Below, piece by piece: positions 6,385-7,711 of a DNA stretch of 7,711 bases. The position numbers and the translations under genes are program-made. The stretch comes from Cyanobacteria bacterium UBA8803. Lineage in GTDB: Bacteria > Cyanobacteriota > Cyanobacteriia > Cyanobacteriales > Coleofasciculaceae. Numbering within the stretch: the stretch's first letter is position 1; the number at the start of each line of letters is the position of its first letter. The notes below the pieces were generated by a model, which saw only the letters and a program-made list of their open reading frames with translations, was not told the origin of the DNA and ran no database searches. The stretch spans positions 1 through 7,711 of the forward strand of contig DNXU01000272.1 of the NCBI GenBank assembly GCA_003505715.1, read 5' to 3'.

Positions 6385-7098
6385 TTAATCAGCGGTAGGT
6401 TTGCGCTGGCGACGCCTCATCAAGCCCAGGGTGCCGATACCGATTAATGCCCCAACTGTACCTGGTTCTGGCACAGCCTGAACAGCCCTAGCTGAAACCA
6501 GCATATCGTTGACATCCTGGTCAGTTGTATGGGAATCGTTGATAGCTAGTAATGCCTGACCAATAGATACCTGTATGGTATTGGTAGTAGGCTTTTTGCC
6601 AGGATTTTGCTCTATCCAGGACGGGCCTTGGGTGTTGTAAGTGTAGCTCCCATCACCGTAGGTGAATCGGGTGGCAGCTGGGTTAGTATTAGAGAATACT
6701 GTACCCTTAGAACCAGTCAAGCCGAAGAAGTACTCAACGCCAGCTAGAAATGTGAATTGGGTTGTGCAGGTTGAAGTTCCAGGTGTCGGGAGTACTGTTT
6801 TTCCACAAGTACCTAACCAATCGTTTTTAGCGTCATTACTACCTTTGTCATAGCCCGGATTACGTTCGGAAAATAGCGTTTTGACTAGTTTATTATTTCC
6901 CGTGTAAATCCCTAAGTCTGACCGCCACATACCATGGGATTCAACGAAGGTAAATTCAATTTCTTGATCGCTATTAAATTTGACAATTTTGCCGAAATTG
7001 CTGGACGTTAACGATGCAGCTTGAGCAGATGCGGTCAAGCAGACTAAGGTAGTAGCAGCGGCAGCGGCACTCAGGTTTTGGACGAGCTTAAAATTCAT
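6385..7098 (-). CDS. PEP-CTERM sorting domain exported protein
   Basis: A 237-residue secreted protein. Residues 1-27 are a classic signal peptide: basic MNFK, an Ala-rich core, and an A25-Q26-A27 cleavage motif. Residues 209-233 form a PEP-CTERM signal: VPEPGT, a short hydrophobic helix (TVGALIGIGTLGLM), then RRRQRK. In this family exosortase is thought to cut at the PEP site and release the protein to the cell surface or extracellular matrix. The mature part is rich in Asn, Thr, Gly and aromatic residues. Residues about 184-203 (LAINDSHTTDQDVNDMLVSA) resemble the Asp/Asn-rich end of DUF4114-type domains, which may bind calcium; this link is tentative. C98 and C111 could form a disulphide after export. 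An AGGA at 7109-7112 lies 10 nt before the ATG at 7098. No exosortase gene is visible here, as is usual for scattered PEP-CTERM substrates. The ligand or surface role is unknown. Confidence 0.9.
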   Translation of the reverse strand: MNFKLVQNLSAAAAATTLVCLTASAQAASLTSSNFGKIVKFNSDQEIEFTFVESHGMWRSDLGIYTGNNKLVKTLFSERNPGYDKGSNDAKNDWLGTCGKTVLPTPGTSTCTTQFTFLAGVEYFFGLTGSKGTVFSNTNPAATRFTYGDGSYTYNTQGPSWIEQNPGKKPTTNTIQVSIGQALLAINDSHTTDQDVNDMLVSARAVQAVPEPGTVGALIGIGTLGLMRRRQRKPTAD

Positions 7099-7156
7099 GA
7101 GAGTTTATTCCTGAAAAAAAGATACAAGAGTTATTTGCCCTCTCAGTTTTCAGAGG

Positions 7157-7185
7157 ACAATAAGTTGAAATTTTGACGGAATCAA
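7157..7185 (-). promoter_or_regulatory. Candidate promoter for the PEP-CTERM gene
   Basis: On the minus strand TTGATT (7185-7180) and TATTGT (7162-7157) are separated by 17 nt, each 4 of 6 to consensus. A start near 7150 would give a leader of about 50 nt that includes a small hairpin (CCTCT/AGAGG, 7139-7156). A rival is GTTAAA (7344-7339) with TATAAA (7321-7316), also 17 nt apart, which has the better -10 but gives a leader of about 210 nt. The sequence does not decide between them. Confidence 0.3.
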
Positions 7186-7350
7186 GTTTGCTAGATTCCT
7201 GATTTTTCTCTTCCGATAGAGTTGTAGCTAATTTTTAAGGCTTATGTCTAGAGTATTAGCAGTTATTTGTAGAATCTTCATGTAATTAGTGATTTTACGG
7301 ACTGATGTGAGGAATTTTATAGGTTAATGCGATCGCTCTTTAACTCTGCT

Positions 7351-7390
7351 TTTAAATAAAAAAAGCAGTTGGCTGTCTGAGCCAACTGCT
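7351..7390 (-). terminator. Strong intrinsic terminator, leftward
   Basis: The 11-bp arms AGCAGTTGGCT (7364-7374) and AGCCAACTGCT (7380-7390) pair perfectly around a 5-nt loop. On the minus strand the stem is followed at once by seven T residues and then ATTT. This is a textbook rho-independent terminator for transcription entering from the right. It insulates the PEP-CTERM gene. The plus strand has no T-run after the stem, so it works in one direction. Confidence 0.85.
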
Positions 7391-7423
7391 CTCATCTTCC
7401 CAAGAACAATAAATGGCAAAAAG

Positions 7424-7711
7424 TTAGGCTAATCCAAGAAGGCAGGATGGAATAAAGGTTGCACAGTAACTTTTGTCAGGTTTTTTCAGAGGCGTTTGGC
7501 ACTCATTTACGATTGCGATAGTTCCTATTATCAATTGGCTCTCTTCTACCTGCTTCCGCATTACTACTGAAATTTTGGTTCTCCCGTACTGATAGTGGAA
7601 AACGGTATTTTTAGTGATTGGTAATGGGTAATTGGTAATTGGTAATTCCTTACCCAGTAAGCATTTGGCTTTATATAGCATTTCCCGCTCTGCTGAGGTA
7701 CATCGAGCTTG
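7424..7711 (-). CDS. Open frame at the right edge, possible partial gene (unrecognised)
   Basis: Reading leftward from the window edge, one frame stays open for 95 codons to a TAA at 7424-7426, and the strong terminator lies 34 nt further on. That arrangement would suit the 3' end of a gene that begins outside the window. Against this, residues encoded by the heptamer array (7617-7644) read as a repetitive PITNYPLPIT, the rest matches no family I know, and another frame gives a short tail ending at a TAA at 7671-7673, which could equally be the end of the neighbouring gene. An internal ATG at 7681 would give 85 residues, but I see no ribosome binding site that makes it convincing. It may be non-coding leader or trailer sequence. 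Confidence 0.2.
   Translation of the reverse strand, partial: QARCTSAEREMLYKAKCLLGKELPITNYPLPITKNTVFHYQYGRTKISVVMRKQVEESQLIIGTIAIVNECQTPLKKPDKSYCATFIPSCLLGLA
7617..7644. repeat. Heptamer tandem repeat (ATTGGTA x4)
   Basis: Four units in a row, ATTGGTA, ATGGGTA, ATTGGTA and ATTGGTA, with a partial fifth after them. The unit is the reverse complement of TACCAAT, the unit of the shorter array at 1611-1631. This is the short tandem repeat type known from cyanobacterial intergenic DNA; its copy number may vary between strains. Confidence 0.75.

Noticed and set aside
6262..6447. 61-codon plus-strand frame between polA and the PEP-CTERM gene
   Set aside because: It overlaps the 3' end of the PEP-CTERM gene, has no family likeness and no ribosome binding site worth noting.

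Overview
The window looks like chromosomal DNA of a cyanobacterium, probably a filamentous one, although the genus cannot be fixed from this stretch. Four things point there. The octamer GCGATCGC (HIP1) occurs six times in 7.7 kb (at 1282, 1346, 3665, 5752, 6162 and 7329), where chance predicts about 0.1. Short heptanucleotide tandem repeats occur in or at the edge of non-coding DNA. The DUF3370 protein and the Rpn/DUF4351-like protein (which begins MTRFVHDQFAKEYL) are families I know mainly from cyanobacteria. A PEP-CTERM exported protein is also present.

All four substantial genes lie on the minus strand. From right to left they are: a 237-residue PEP-CTERM secreted protein (6385-7098); polA, a complete three-domain DNA polymerase I of 989 residues (3259-6228); a 377-residue Rpn/DUF4351-like protein that may have nuclease ancestry (2012-3145); and a 483-residue DUF3370 envelope-type protein (14-1465). 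One 31-codon reading frame on the plus strand (1792-1887) may be a real small protein. The spacing, a separate candidate promoter before three of the genes, and a strong intrinsic terminator at the right suggest independent transcription units that happen to be co-oriented, not one operon.

The non-coding DNA holds the less ordinary material. The 326-bp gap between the DUF3370 gene and the small frame contains an NtcA-type box (ATGTA-N8-TACAT) overlapping a possible promoter, a 16-bp palindrome (1681-1696) and a TACCAAT heptamer repeat. The polA/Rpn-like gap holds a 33-nt near-perfect REP-like palindrome and a promoter-like sequence that supports a start downstream of the longest possible one. 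The right-hand 0.6 kb holds the PEP-CTERM leader, a textbook leftward terminator with no recognisable gene feeding it, the same heptamer repeat in opposite orientation, and a reading frame open to the window edge.

I see no evidence of a new multi-gene system. The best leads are the regulatory cluster at 1554-1696 with the neighbouring small frame, the internal duplication in the Rpn-like protein, and the orphan terminator with its open frame at the right edge.
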